From Flaccisagitta enflata (lineage: Eukaryota; Chaetognatha; Sagittoidea; Aphragmophora): DNA of 64,000 bases. Made by a program: the position numbers and the translations under genes. Of the stretch, positions 1-12,807 are shown in pieces. Position 1 is the stretch's first letter. Each line of letters begins with the position of its first letter. Below the pieces are notes generated by a model. The model was not told the origin of the DNA. It did no database searches and saw only the letters and a list, made by a program, of their open reading frames with translations. The stretch covers positions 15,748,001-15,812,000 of the forward strand of contig OZ231128.1 of assembly GCA_965153355.1 (NCBI GenBank). The letters run 5' to 3'.

Positions 1-120
1 GCAACGTCCACGGGACTGAGGTTTACCGCAGTGTCACGCTCGGCCCAGTTGGATACTGGCTACTTGTGCCACCGTGTGACAAGAGGAAAAATATGATGGG
101 GATCCCTCACTCATTGTTTT

Positions 121-314
121 CAAACAGGCTAGGTACACGGATACCCAAGTCGCGTGCGAATGGGCAGGGACTGTGATAAAATAGGCCTCCATACCTTTGG
201 ACAGTGGCAGTAGCATAAAAGGCCAAAAAGGAAAAGTGTTGCTGACCAGCTAACAGACTAACAGATCGACCGACCATCCCACAAACCTGGTTAAAGAGTC
301 GCGTGGACGCGACT
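121..314 (-). mobile_element. Family S element S0, complete, reverse
   Basis: Read on the minus strand it begins with the S hairpin AGTCGCG-TCCA-CGCGACT (about 297-314), continues through a GGTCGGTCG-type tract and ends with the S terminus (GGGTATCCGTGTACC then GCCTG). It is about 190 bp and non-coding. The interior holds GGGCAGGGACTGTGATAA, seen in degenerate form in other S copies. No target duplication can be fixed. Confidence 0.6.
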
Positions 315-1016
<702 letters not shown>

Positions 1017-1568
1017 TTTTGGGCAGCGGCCCCGAAGGGGTCGATGACCTATGCTTTCACACATAGGGGAATTTTTTCCTCATCCTCCATAGCCTTCTCC
1101 TTCTCCTTCATACCCCCCTCAAATCCCAGCCTCGAGGCCTAAATCCCAGCCTTGAGGGCCAAATCTTAGCCTTGAGGATCAAATCCTAGCTTCAAGGCCC
1201 AGATCCTAGCCTCAAGGCCCAAGACCTAGCCTGGAGGCCCAGATCCCAGCCTTGAGGCCTAAATCTCAGCCTTAAAGTTGAAATCTGAGTCTCTTTAGTG
1301 GGATTTGGACCTAAAGGCTGGGCCTCCAGGCTACGATTTAGGCCTTGAGTCTGGGATTTAGGGTTTGTGGCTGGATTTGGGCCCAGAGGCTGGGATTTGG
1401 GCCTCAAGGCTGGGATTTGGGCCTCGAGGCTGGGATTTGATGGGGGGATGTGTAAAAGCGTAAGTCATCGCCCCTTTTGAGGCCGCTGGCTGCTTCCCTT
1501 TCAACTTTAAGTACAACCAACGTAGGCGGGACACGGGTACCGCTGACCATCGCTTTTGCGACTATTTT
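1017..1568 (+). mobile_element. Family T element T1
   Basis: It begins TTTTGGGCAGCGGCCCCGAA and has CCTATGCTTTCACACATA just inside. The interior is a run of ~20-bp units (AAATCCCAGCCTCGAGGCC-like) that switch to the opposite orientation near 1290-1330, so it is itself a foldback. Towards the far end is a reverse copy of the left block (GTAAGTCATCG, CCCCTTTTGAGGCCGCTGG), then the T terminus GGGTACCGCTGACCAT and TTTTGCGACTATT. It is non-coding. Confidence 0.7.
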
Positions 1569-1574
1569 TCTTAG

Positions 1575-1650
1575 TTTCTTTGTTTCTTTGTTTCTTTGTT
1601 TCTTTGTTTCTTTGTTTCTTTGTTTCTTTGTTTCTTTGTTTCTTTTTTTG
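1575..1650. repeat. (TTTCTTTG)n microsatellite
   Basis: Regular alternation of TTTC and TTTG directly between T1 and S1. T1, this repeat and S1 are thus arranged head to tail with almost no spacer. Confidence 0.9.
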
Positions 1651-1654
1651 TTTC

Positions 1655-1848
1655 TTTTTAGTCGCGCGAACGCGACTCTACACCCCGCTTTGATGGTCTG
1701 TCCGTCCCTCTGTCTTTCGTCCATCCGTCTGTCCGTCCGGTTTTTTGTCGCCTTTGGCCTCACTGCTCCTACCCAAATGATCAAGTGACCTCATTACAGC
1801 CCCTGCCCAACCACACGTGATTGGAGTAGCCGTGCATCCGGCCTTGTT
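1655..1848 (+). mobile_element. Family S element S1, complete
   Basis: The hairpin AGTCGCG-CGAA-CGCGACT is followed by CTCTACACCCCGCTTTG and a GTCCGTCC-rich tract. The far end is GTAGCCGTGCATCCGGCC then TTGTT. At about 190 bp it is one of the short S copies without an internal minisatellite. Confidence 0.75.
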
Positions 1849-1875
1849 TCTTATTTGGTTTGTTTATTCGTTTTT

Positions 1876-2463
<588 letters not shown>

Positions 2464-2872
2464 CAGACGGGACCATTTTAAGAGCTGAGGCGGGACCATA
2501 AGCGTTAGCACCCCCCCCCCTACAGCCCACTGTGTTCGGACAATTTTGACACTTACTATGGTGTTTGACACCTTAGGTGGTTACAAGTGGCGCCACTGTG
2601 GCGATTTTTGAATTTCCACCTAGAACACCCCCAAATTTTTAAAATTCCTGAAAAAAAAACTGTTTAATTTCATTTGGGCAGATTTGGGTGATTTCACTAA
2701 ATTTAAGGATGTTCTAAATAGAAATTCAAAAATTGCCATGGTGGCACCACTTGTACCCACCTAAGGTGTAAATCGCCACAGTAAGTGTAAAAATTGTCTG
2801 AACACAGTGGGCTTTAGGGGGGGGGTGCTAACGTTTAGGGTCCCGCCTCAGCTCTTAAAATGGTCCCGTCTG
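2464..2872. mobile_element. TA-flanked inverted-repeat MITE, 409 bp
   Basis: The ends are CAGACGGGACCATTTTAAGA and its inverse, flanked by TA at 2462-2463 and 2873-2874. The inverted similarity runs well inward (GAGCTGAGGCGGGACC, a C-tract, CCCACTGTGTTC) and leaves a short AT-rich centre, so most of the element can fold back. There is no transposase. A TA duplication and CAG-starting ends fit a Tc1/mariner-superfamily non-autonomous element. The superfamily assignment is inference; the ends and TA flanks are seen directly. Confidence 0.88.
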
Positions 2873-2874
2873 TA

Positions 2875-3529
2875 TGATCTATGTCTGTATGATCTATGCA
2901 CGAGCACTGCATGCCAACATGAGGAAGTAATTTGACTTTTTTAAAAAACTTACGAACACGTATTTGACTCACATATTTGACATACGAAAACGTATTTGAC
3001 TGAACCATTTAACAAATAGACTGACGTGGCAACTTATCAACTGTGAAAAAATGGCCGTCCAGTTCGGAATTGAGTTGAAGTGAACCAAAATTGCACGCAC
3101 AAATAAGTCGTCATTCTCAATATTTCTGGGAAATATTTACAATGCAACGTAATGAAGAAATGGAGAGACCGATAACGTATCGTTAATTTGATACAGTTGA
3201 GCACCGCAATAACGACTGTCAGGAAGCAATCAAATTCAGTTGTTATGAGCGATTTTTTTTTGTCATAGCTTATCAACTTCCACAAACGCTTCACAAGAAA
3301 AAGGGATTTCCATATTTCTCTGAAGGTCTCAAAAAGCTGAAGGAACTTCGATCCTTCAACTTTTTTTCAAAATATAAAAGGCGATCGCTGGTCCATTTTG
3401 AAGCTCATCAGTTTCTTACTCATTAGTTGCTGCCATACTCGTGGTATTGCCAGAGCGACGCATTTTTAACTAACATTGTTGGCGATTATCATCATTTGTT
3501 GCTGCCCAAACTTCTAAGAAGATAAGGCG
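2875..3529. other. Unannotated spacer
   Basis: AT-rich sequence without a recognisable gene. The only point of note is the TATA-like motif listed separately at 3373. Confidence 0.4.
3373..3413 (+). promoter_or_regulatory. Possible TATA box plus initiator
   Basis: TATAAAAG at 3373-3380 is followed by TCAGTT at 3408-3413. The TATA-to-initiator distance (about 37 bp from first T to the A) is slightly longer than the usual 30 or so. No reading frame or splice pattern downstream supports a gene, so chance is a serious alternative. Confidence 0.2.
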
Positions 3530-3602
3530 CAAGTGGGAATGGGAGTGGGAATGGGAGTGGGAGTGAAAGTGGAATTGAGAGTGGGAGGGTGTGAAAGTGA
3601 TA
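3530..3602. repeat. G-rich GGGAGTGGGAAT repeat
   Basis: Short degenerate tandem of GGGAGT and GGGAAT hexamers. The repeated GGG runs could in principle form a G-quadruplex on the plus strand. Confidence 0.6.
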
Positions 3603-3682
3603 TCAGGAGAAGTGGCAGAGGTGACAACAATGTAAGATATGACAGCATTATGACAGATCAGAGCGTAATTGAACGCGAGGCC

Positions 3683-3900
3683 CCCATGAAAACTGTGGCA
3701 GCCCCCCCCTAGAGCCTAGTATACTAAAGCTACAAGTATGATTGAGGTATCATTTGATAGCTTAAGAGAATACAAATGGCGCCATCAGAGCGTTTTATTA
3801 GTTTTGAGCCCTGACTAAAATTAGAGGCCTTTAAAGGTGTAAAAATCGACTTTTTTAGGGTTGTTTGAAAATAGCTAAATTTGATACTTTGAAGAGCTAT
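3683..3900. mobile_element. Possible half of an inverted-repeat element
   Basis: It contains a C-tract and ACAAATGGCGCCAT, resembling ACAAGTGGCGCCAC and the C-tract of the 2464-2872 MITE. I find no matching second end. It may be a diverged or truncated relative. Confidence 0.3.
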
Positions 3901-3921
3901 AACTTAAGCTAGGGAACAAAA

Positions 3922-4034
<113 letters not shown>

Positions 4035-4451
4035 TCCATATCAGTATGTTTGAGCTAAACCATAATGCATAATGTCTGAATTTTCTTTTGGTCATCAAAA
4101 TCATTATTTCCACTTGGTCTTGGTCTTGGAGGGTATCGTGCGTACCTCCTCACTGATTTGGTTATCATCGCGCAGTCTTGCAGACAGAGAGACAGTCCGA
4201 TAGACAGAAATAGACAGACTGATAGTGACAGACAGATAGAAATATGGAGAGACAAGGAAACAGAATTAGTAAACGACAGACAAGCGGAGAGTCAGAGCCA
4301 AGAGTGCGAAAGAGACCCAGAAGGTAAACGAGATGGAAGAACCATTTATGTGCATAATCTCTCCTTAAAACCAGATGTACTGGCAATGAAAACCGGGCAA
4401 GTTGAGCTCTGAACTTGAAGGAGCGAAACACACAGCTACTCTGGGAAACAA

Positions 4452-4455
<4 letters not shown>
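4035..4455. other. Spacer with degenerate GACAGA motifs
   Basis: Mixed sequence with a patch of AGACAGA-like motifs at about 4188-4260. No gene is recognised. Confidence 0.4.
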
Positions 4456-4514
<59 letters not shown>

Positions 4515-4678
4515 AATGAATGAATGAATGAATGAATGAATGAATGAATGAATGAATGAATGAATGAATGAATGAATGAATGAATGAATGAATGAATGAA
4601 TGAACGAATAAATGAATGAATGAATGAATGAATGAATGAATGAATGAATGAATGAATGAATGAATGAATAAATGAGTA
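4456..4678. repeat. Compound (GA)n - (GAAT)n microsatellite
   Basis: A GA array (4456-4511) passes directly into GAAT tetranucleotides up to about 4675, with rare C and A substitutions. Confidence 0.95.
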
Positions 4679-5014
4679 AAGGTCGCTTTTCTGCTTTGGC
4701 TTAACTTAGTCTTTTAATCACACTGTTTTGAGCTCATGTTGTCTTAGACTCACCGATGCTTGAACTCAATCTTGAGGTCACTATGTCTTGCACGTACAAG
4801 TCAATATGTTCAACTCACTTTGTCTCGTACCCTTATCTTGGCCAAATTACTCACCTTCCTTTTCAATCCCTTGCCATGAATGACGGTCGTTTGACTTGGA
4901 AATACACTGGGCACCTTTTGGAGGTTTAATAGCCGAAGATGTCAGAAGTGAAAAATATCCCTCAATACAAACCTAAACCGAAAGAAATGGATAAGAATTG
5001 GATAACTGGATTTT
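4679..5014. other. Unannotated spacer
   Basis: No gene or repeat recognised between the GAAT array and element S2. Confidence 0.4.
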
Positions 5015-5115
5015 TAGTCGCGTGCTACGTGACTCTACACCCCGCTTTGTCGGTCCGTCGGTCGGTCGGTCGGCCAGTTGGTTGGTTGGTCGGTTGGTCA
5101 GTCGATTGGTCCTCT

Positions 5116-5588
5116 TGAGCAGCGGCCCCGAAGGGGTTGATGACCTATGCTTTCACACATATGGGGAATTTTCTCCTCCTTCCCCTCCTTCTCCTCCTTC
5201 GTACCCCCCCCCTCCTCCCCCCAGCCTCCAGGCCCATATCTCAGCCTGGAGGCCCATATCCCAGCCTCGAGGCCCAAATCCCAGTCTTGAGGCCCAAATC
5301 CCCCCCTGAAGGCCCAAATCCCAACCCCAAGGCCAAGATTCCAGTCTCTAGGGATTTGGGCCTCAGGACTGGGATTTGGGCCTCGAGGCTTGGATAAGGG
5401 CCTCCAGGCTGAGATGTGGGCCTGGAGGCTGGGGCAGGGTGAGGGTGAAGGAGGAGGAGGAGGAGGGGCTCCCATATGTGTAAAGCAGGCTGACCCTTGG
5501 GGCCGCTGCCCTGCCCCCTCAACTTCAACCACAACCCACTTAAGCAGGGCACGGGTACCGCCGACCATCTAACGCTTTTGCGACTATT
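5116..5588 (+). mobile_element. Family T element T2, nested in S2
   Basis: Left end GAGCAGCGGCCCCGAAGGGG, then CCTATGCTTTCACACATATG and CTCC-rich sequence. About ten ~20-bp units follow and turn into the inverse orientation near 5350. The right end is GGGTACCGCCGACCATC then ACGCTTTTGCGACTATT. S3 acts as an unoccupied comparator for the insertion site. Confidence 0.8.
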
Positions 5589-5645
5589 TACTTTTTCGGC
5601 GTTTTTAAGCTTTTTGGGCTCACAGCTCCTTCCCAAATGCCAGTA

Positions 5646-5835
5646 TATGTCATTCTAAGTCATTTTAAGTCATTCTAAGTCATTCTTAGTCATTTTTAGT
5701 CATATTAAGTTATATTAAGTCACTAAAGTCAATAAGGTCAATATGGTCATTAAAATCAGTTTAAGTCATTTTATGTCATTTCAGGTCACCTTGAGTCATC
5801 TAAAGTTCTAAAATCAATTTAAGTACTCTTAAGCT
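5646..5835. repeat. AGTCATTCTA-like decamer tandem inside S2
   Basis: Degenerate 10- to 11-bp units (AGTCATTTTA, AGTCATTCTA, AGTCATATTA). A similar tandem occupies the same place in S17 (55475-55670). Confidence 0.8.
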
Positions 5836-5916
5836 ATTTATGTCCTGCACGCCATTTATAGGTGCTGGCCTTATTTTTTTCAATGTGAATTCGTTGATAT
5901 GGAGTTTGGTAGTTGT

Positions 5917-7990
5917 ACGGAGTTGGATAGATAGGATAGTTGGATAGAGTCTGAGATAGATGGACAGAGTTGGATAGATGGGATAGAGTTGGGTAGGTGG
6001 GATAGTTGGATAGAGCCTGAGATAGATGAACAGAGTTGGATAGATGGGATATTTGGATATAGTCTGAGATAGATGGATAGAGTTGGATAGATGGGATAGA
6101 GTTGGATAGATGGGATAGTTGGATAGAGTCTGAGATAGATGGACAGAGTTGGATAGATGGGATAGAGTTGGATAGATGGGATAGTTGGATAGAGTCTGAG
6201 ATAGATGGACAGAGTTGGATAGATGGGATAGAGTTGGGTAGATGAGATAGTTGGATAGGGTCTGAGAAAGATGGACAGAGTTGGATAGACGGGATAGAGT
6301 TGGGTAGGTGGGATAGTTGGATAGAGCCTGAGATAGATGAACAGAGTTGGATAGATGGGATATTTGGATATAGTCTGAGATAGATGGATAGAGTTGGATA
6401 GATGGGATAGAGTTGGATAGATGGGATAGTTGGATAGAGTCTGAGATAGATGGACAGAGTTGGATAGATGGGATAGAGTTGGATAGATGGGATAGTTGGA
6501 TAGAGTCTGAGATAAATGGACAGAGTTGGATAGATGGGATAGAGTTGGATAGATGGGATAGTTGGATAGAGTCTGAGATAGATGGACAGAGTTGGATAGA
6601 TGGGATAGAGTTGGGTAGATGAGATAGTTGGATAGGGTCTGAGAAAGATGGACAGAGTTGGATAGACGGGATAGAGTTGGATAGATGGGATAGTTGGATA
6701 GAGTCTGAGATAAATGGACAGAGTTGGATAGATGGGATAGAGTTGGATAGATGGGATAGTTGGATAGAGTCTGAGATAGATGGACAGAGTTGGATAGATG
6801 GGATAGAGTTGGATAGATGGGATAGTTGGATAGAGTCTGAGATAGATGGACAGAGTTGGATAGATGGGATAGAGTTGGATAGATGGGATAGTTGGATAGA
6901 GTCTGAGATAGATGGACAGAGTTGGATAGATGGGATAGAGTTGGATAGATGGGATAGTTGGATAGAGTCTGAGATAGATGGACAGAGTTGGATAGATGGG
7001 ATAGAGTTGGATAGATGGGATAGTTGGATAGAGTCTGAGATAGATGGACAGAGTTGGATAGATGGGATAGAGTTGGGTAGATGAGATAGTTGGATAGGGT
7101 CTGAGAAAGATGGACAGAGTTGGATAGACGGGATAGAGTTGGATAGATGGGATAGTTGGATAGAGTCTGAGATAAATGGACAGAGTTGGATAGATGGGAT
7201 AGAGTTGGATAGATGGGATAGTTGGATAGAGTCTGAGATAGATGGACAGAGTTGGATAGATGGGATAGAGTTGGATAGATGGGATAGTTGGATAGAGTCT
7301 GAGATAGATGGACAGAGTTGGATAGATGGGATAGAGTTGGATAGATGGGATAGTTGGATAGAGTCTGAGATAGATGGACAGAGTTGGATAGATGGGATAG
7401 AGTTGGATAGATGGGATAGTTGGATAGAGTCTGAGATAGATGGACAGAGTTGGATAGATGGGATAGAGTTGGATAGATGGGATAGTTGGATAGAGTCTGA
7501 GATAGATGGACAGAGTTGGATAGATGGGATAGAGTTGGATAGATGGGATAGTTGGATAGAGTCTGAGATAGATGGACAGAGTTGGATAGATGGGATAGAG
7601 TTGGATAGATGGGATAGTTGGATAGAGTCTGAGATAAATGGACAGAGTTGGATAGATGGGATAGAGTTGGATAGATGGGATAGTTGGATAGAGTCTGAGA
7701 TAGATGGACAGAGTTGGATAGATGGGATAGAGTTGGGTAGATGAGATAGTTGGATAGGGTCTGAGAAAGATGGACAGAGTTGGATAGACGGGATAGAGTT
7801 GGGTAGGTGGGATAGTTGGATAGAGTCTGAGATAAATGGATAGAGTTGGATAGATGGGATATTTGGATATAGTCTGAGATAGATGGATAGAGTCTGAGAT
7901 AAATGGATAGTGTTGGATAGATGGGATAGTTGGATAGAGTCTGAGATAGATGGATAGAGTTGGATAGATGGGATAGTTGGATAGAGTCTG
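5917..7990. repeat. 66-bp minisatellite, about 2.1 kb, with higher-order structure
   Basis: Units of 66 bp built from GGATAGATGGGATAGTTGGA and GAGTCTGAGATAGATGGACA. The unit is itself a mosaic of GTTGGATAGATGGGATA sub-repeats. Since 66 is a multiple of three, open frames run across it with a 22-residue period; there is no independent sign of coding. A marked variant (GGGTAGATGAGATAG with GGGTCTGAGAAAGATGG) recurs at 6236, 6613, 7075 and 7735. The last two spacings are exactly 7 and 10 units, which points to block duplication. Confidence 0.95.
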
Positions 7991-8376
7991 TTGAATGGAA
8001 GTGAGATTTTGTTGAATGAGGGACGATTATGAATCAGCGAAAACAGAGTATGATGAATGGCAGTTAGTTAGACAGTATTTGTTAAACATCAGTTGTTTGG
8101 ATGGGATATGATTTGCTTATATTCACAAACTCGGTGTAGCACCATAACAACAACGTCAAAATTGCGACAGTTTGCATATATATCATTGACATTTACATTG
8201 ACGTTTATATTTAACACTTACGTTTACATTTACATTGATTTTTACATAAACATCATAAGACGTATAAACGTATTAAATCCTGTATCATGATGAAATAGCA
8301 ATTTGTTTGGTAGGAACTTGGTGAATAAGGGTTTGTTTTTACGATAGAAGGTTTTTTTTTCGATTGTTTTTTTTCC
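7991..8376. other. AT-rich spacer
   Basis: AT-rich sequence with loose TTTACATT-type repeats at 8160-8260. No gene recognised. Confidence 0.4.
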
Positions 8377-9115
8377 TTTTGGGCAGCGGCCCCGAAGGGG
8401 CCGATGACCTATGCTTTCACACATAGGGGAAATTTTTCCTTCTTCTCCGTCCACCCCCTTCGAAGCTCATATCCTGGCCTTGGGGCCATGATCCTAGTCT
8501 AGAGGCCCAAATTCTAGTGTAGAGACCCATCTCCTCCCCTCAAGACTCAAATCCCAGCCTCAAGGCTCAAATCCCAGCCTAAACCCTCAAATCCAAGCCT
8601 CAAGCCTCAAATCCTAGCCTTGAGGCTCAAATCACAGCCTCAAGGCTCAAATCACGGTCTAAAGCATCAAATCACAGCCACAAAGCTCAAATCACAGCCT
8701 AGATACTCAAATTCCAGCCTCGAGGCCTGTATCCCTGCCTAAAGCCTCATATCCCAGCCTCAAGCCAGTTCCAGCCTTGAGGCTCAAATCACAGCCTCCA
8801 GGCTCAAATCACAGCCTCAAGGCTTGTATCCCAGCCTAAAGCCTCATATCCCAGCCTCAAGCATCAAATACCAGCCTTGAGGCTCAAATCACAGCCTTGA
8901 GGCTCATATCACAGCCTCTTGGCTCAAATCACAGCCTCATGGCTCAAATCACAGCCTTGAGGCTCAAATTCAATCCTAGAGCTTCAAAACTTACTAAGCA
9001 TAGGTCATCGGCCCCTTCGGGGCCGCTGCCCCTCTCACCATCACACATCACACATCACATATACTCACTTAGGGGGAACGGGTACCGCTGACCATCTAAC
9101 GCTTTTGCGACTATT
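8377..9115 (+). mobile_element. Family T element T3, long
   Basis: Left end TTTTGGGCAGCGGCCCCGAA with GGGGCCGATGACCTATGC, then about 25 units of CTCAAATCACAGCCTCAAGG type (8455-8985), all in one orientation. It then has AGCATAGGTCATCGGCCCCT and GGTACCGCTGACCATCTAAC, ending GCTTTTGCGACTATT. At about 740 bp it is longer than T10 because it holds more units, so element length is set by tandem-unit number. Confidence 0.85.
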
Positions 9116-9862
9116 TGTAAATGGGAGTTGTTTAAATGGGTTAAATGGGAGTTTGTTAAATGGCCGAAGTTCCTTGACTTCAAAGTCAGCGACGGACAAT
9201 AACACGGAGTTAATGGGCGAAGCATTTTAGACTCAAGTAAACAAAGAGCCAAGATTTGGGGCGAAAAACCGAAAAAAGGAAGAAAACCGTGTTTTATGAC
9301 AGCGACTTGGTGCAAGTTAAAACTATCTGAACAGGCCAACAGTCCCGTGCTCCGTTTTACAATGAAATACGCAACTACATACATTAGCATTACAACAATT
9401 AATGCTTTGTCATAGAAAAGTTCTCTATCATAGGGACACGGCCCAAAATCATGTTTCCAGATGGTCCATGAAAAAAAAAACTTAGCCTTTGAACCCCTAT
9501 AAATTGGCGCCGCCTCCCGCCCCCTTTCCCATAATAAAACTTAGGCAAAAATCCTTCCTGTAAGTTTTCTATGGGATATGAGGGGGGTGGCGGCGGTAAT
9601 TTTCAGAGGTTCGAGGACCAAATTTTTATTGTTTTTTTTTTTTTTTTGTGTACATGATTTTGTGTCATATTCCTTTGATAGAGAGCTTTCCTGTGACTTT
9701 GCATGAACTCTTGTTATGCTAACATACATACACACATACATACTCCTTCCTTCTACCCATCTTTTTTTCCTTCCTGCCTCCCTCATTTCTTTCCTACCTC
9801 CAATTTCTTCCTTCTTCCCTCCCTTCCTTGCTCCATTCTTTCCTTATTACTACCTTCGTTTA
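9116..9862. other. Unannotated spacer
   Basis: Mixed sequence with an A-tract near 9470, a T-tract near 9632 and a CCTT-rich stretch at 9743-9860. No supported gene. Confidence 0.4.
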
Positions 9863-11477
9863 TTGGCAGTGGCCCGAGTGCCAAGGGCCGATGTTCTGAA
9901 AAACTCACTGGCGAATTTCCATACGTCCGTACGTCTTTCTGTCCATCTGTCCATCCATCCCACCGTGCATCAAAATCACCAACGACCAATAAAAAATCCC
10001 ACCAACCACCCAACCCACCCAAAACACCAACACCGTGCATCAAAATCACCAACGACCAATAAAAAATCCCACCAACCACCCAACCCACCCAAAACACCAA
10101 CACCGTGCATCAAAATCACCAACGACCAATAAAAAATCCCACCAACCACCCAACCCACCCAAAACACCAACACCGTGCATCAAAATCACCAACGACCAAT
10201 AAAAAATCCCACCAACCACCCAACCCACCCAAAACACCAACACCGTACATCAAAATCACCACGACCAATAAAAATCCACCAACCACCCAACCCACCCAAA
10301 ACACCAACACCGTGCATCAAAATCACCAACGACCAATAAAAATCCCACCAACCACCCAACCCACCTAAAACACCAACACCGTGCATCAAAATCCAACGAC
10401 ACCAAAAATCCCACCAAACCCAACCCAAAACACCAACACGTGCATCAAAATCCAACGACCAATAAAAATCACCAACCACCCAACCCACCCAAAACACCAA
10501 CACCGTGCATCAAAATCACCAACGACCAATAAAAAATCCCACCAACCACCCAACCCACCCAAAACACCAACACCGTGCATCAAAATCTGTGACCAATAAA
10601 AATCCCACCAACCACCCAACCCACCCAAAACACCAACACCGTGCATCAAAATCACCAACGACCAATAAAAAATCCCACCAACCACCCAACCCACCCAAAA
10701 CACCAACACCGTGCATCAAAATCACCAACAACCAATAAAAAATCCCACCAACCACCCAACCCACCCAAAACACCAACACCGTGCATCAAAATCACCAACG
10801 ACCAATAAAAATCCCACCAACCACCCAACCCACCCAAAACACCAACACCGTGCATCAAAATCACCAACGACCAAAAAATCCCACCAACCACCCAACCACA
10901 AAACACCACCGTGCATCAAAATCACCAACGACCAATAAAAATCCCACCACCAACCCCCCAAAACACCAACACCGTGCATCAAAATCACCAACGACCAATA
11001 AAAAATCCCACCAACCACCCAACCCACCCAAAACACCAACACCGTGCATCAAAATCACCAACGACCAATAAAAAATCCCACCAACCACCCAACCCACCCA
11101 AAACACCAACACCGTGCATCAAAATCACCAACGACCAATAAAAAATCCCACCAACCACCCAACCCACCCAAAACACCAATTGCATCCGTCCCTCCCCCCA
11201 CTATTGGAACCCAAATATTGCCTAAAATCTGGCCTTTGGCGTCTGAAATCAGCCCTCTTGGACCTGAAATTTGCTCTCTAGGGCCTGAAATCATCCTTGT
11301 GGCATGATCAAGCCTTCTCAGACCCTTCTACCTACACTTTTTCTCCAAATGAATGGACATATGGAAATCCACACCTACAGGACATTGGCCCTTTGGGGCC
11401 CGTTCCCTGCTCTCACCCTCCTACAGCAATTTAGCATGGCAACGGGATTCCCTGACCATGCTCAATCCTTGGATAAC
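9863..11477 (+). mobile_element. Family U element U1 carrying a 70-bp minisatellite
   Basis: The left part reads GGCAGTGGCCCGAGTGCCAA, GGGCCGATGTTCTG and GCGAATTTCCATACGTCCGT, a diverged U left end. After the minisatellite the right part reads ACAGGACATTGGCCCTTTGG, TGACCATGCTCAATCCTTGG and ATAACTCG, matching the U right end in U4. Both ends are diverged, so this is an old copy. Its identity rests on the ordered motifs at both sides of the array. Confidence 0.55.
9961..11180. repeat. 70-bp minisatellite, about 18 units
   Basis: The unit starts CACCGTGCATCAAAATCACC and contains CACCCAACCCACCCAAAACA. The first four and the last three units are 70 bp and almost identical. The inner units (about 10260-10980) carry many short deletions and A-run length changes. 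Open frames across it come from the repeat only. Confidence 0.97.
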
Positions 11478-11489
11478 TCGTTTCCTTGT

Positions 11490-11600
11490 TTCCTTCCCTT
11501 TCTTTCTTCCATTCCTTCCCTCCCTCCTTCCTTCCTTCCTTCCCTCCCTCCTTCCTTCTTTCCTTCCTTCCTTTCTAACTCCCTTACTTCCTACCTCAAA
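11490..11600. repeat. CCTT-rich pyrimidine tract
   Basis: Degenerate TTCC/CCCT tetranucleotides, almost all pyrimidine on the plus strand. Confidence 0.8.
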
Positions 11601-12126
11601 CACTTAATTCCTAACCCTATAAAGGGCTTAACAGTCGTAAATTCAATAATGTTACGTTTTGGACAGACGAGTTGACCAACAGACCGACGTGTAGACTCTA
11701 GTCTAGAGACTGAAGAGTATCGTGCACGCACTAAAAACTTCGTACACACAGACAGCAGCGAAAAGATAAGATGGTAAGTTAAAATGTTTAACTCAATTTT
11801 CTTGATTAATGAAAACATCGGAGTTACAGGGTATACCGTGACGACTTTGACAAGAGAAAACGACACGTGTGTACACAACTATGCTTCTAGAAATGGTAAA
11901 TCAAATTTGAAAACAGTTTCAGAAAGCCCTTGGAAAACGATTTTTGGCTGTTTAGTTCAGAGCCTATGAGAAATAACCACTTTTTGTCAAGATCGCCTTG
12001 TAGATTATAACTATTAACCAGGGGTATTTAACAAAGAAAAAGCTTGAGTAATTTTGAGATCTAAGTGTCATTACCTTAGGGGCGGGGCACCTCGTTATGG
12101 AGGCGGGGTTCTGCTGTTCCCTATTC
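11601..12126. other. Unannotated spacer
   Basis: Contains GACAGACGAG..CAACAGACCGACG at about 11660, a possible eroded S tract. No gene is seen. Confidence 0.35.

Positions 12127-12807
<681 letters not shown>

Larger units (their letters stand above)
5015..5874 (+). mobile_element. Family S element S2, interrupted by T2
   Basis: The hairpin AGTCGCGT-GCT-ACGTGACT has one mismatched pair. CTCTACACCCCGCTTTGTCG and a GTCGGTCG tract follow. The element is broken by T2 (5116-5588), then resumes with ACTTTTTCGGCGTTTTTAAG, which aligns with ACTTTTTCGACGTTTTCTAG of the uninterrupted copy S3. The interior after the insertion is a tandem of AGTCATTCTA units (5646-5830). It ends at TGCACGCC..GGTGCTGGCCTT. 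Confidence 0.75.

Noticed and set aside
1655-1848. Family S as Helitrons (hairpin near an end)
   Set aside because: Neither end gives the TC start and CTRR finish in the right places, and insertion between A and T is not seen.
6413-7744. Repeat protein with a 22-residue period
   Set aside because: The 66-bp unit is divisible by three, so the frame stays open by arithmetic; it is interrupted at each higher-order variant and has no gene context.
9961-11180. CRISPR-like array
   Set aside because: The 70-bp units are contiguous with no unique spacers, and the context is eukaryotic.
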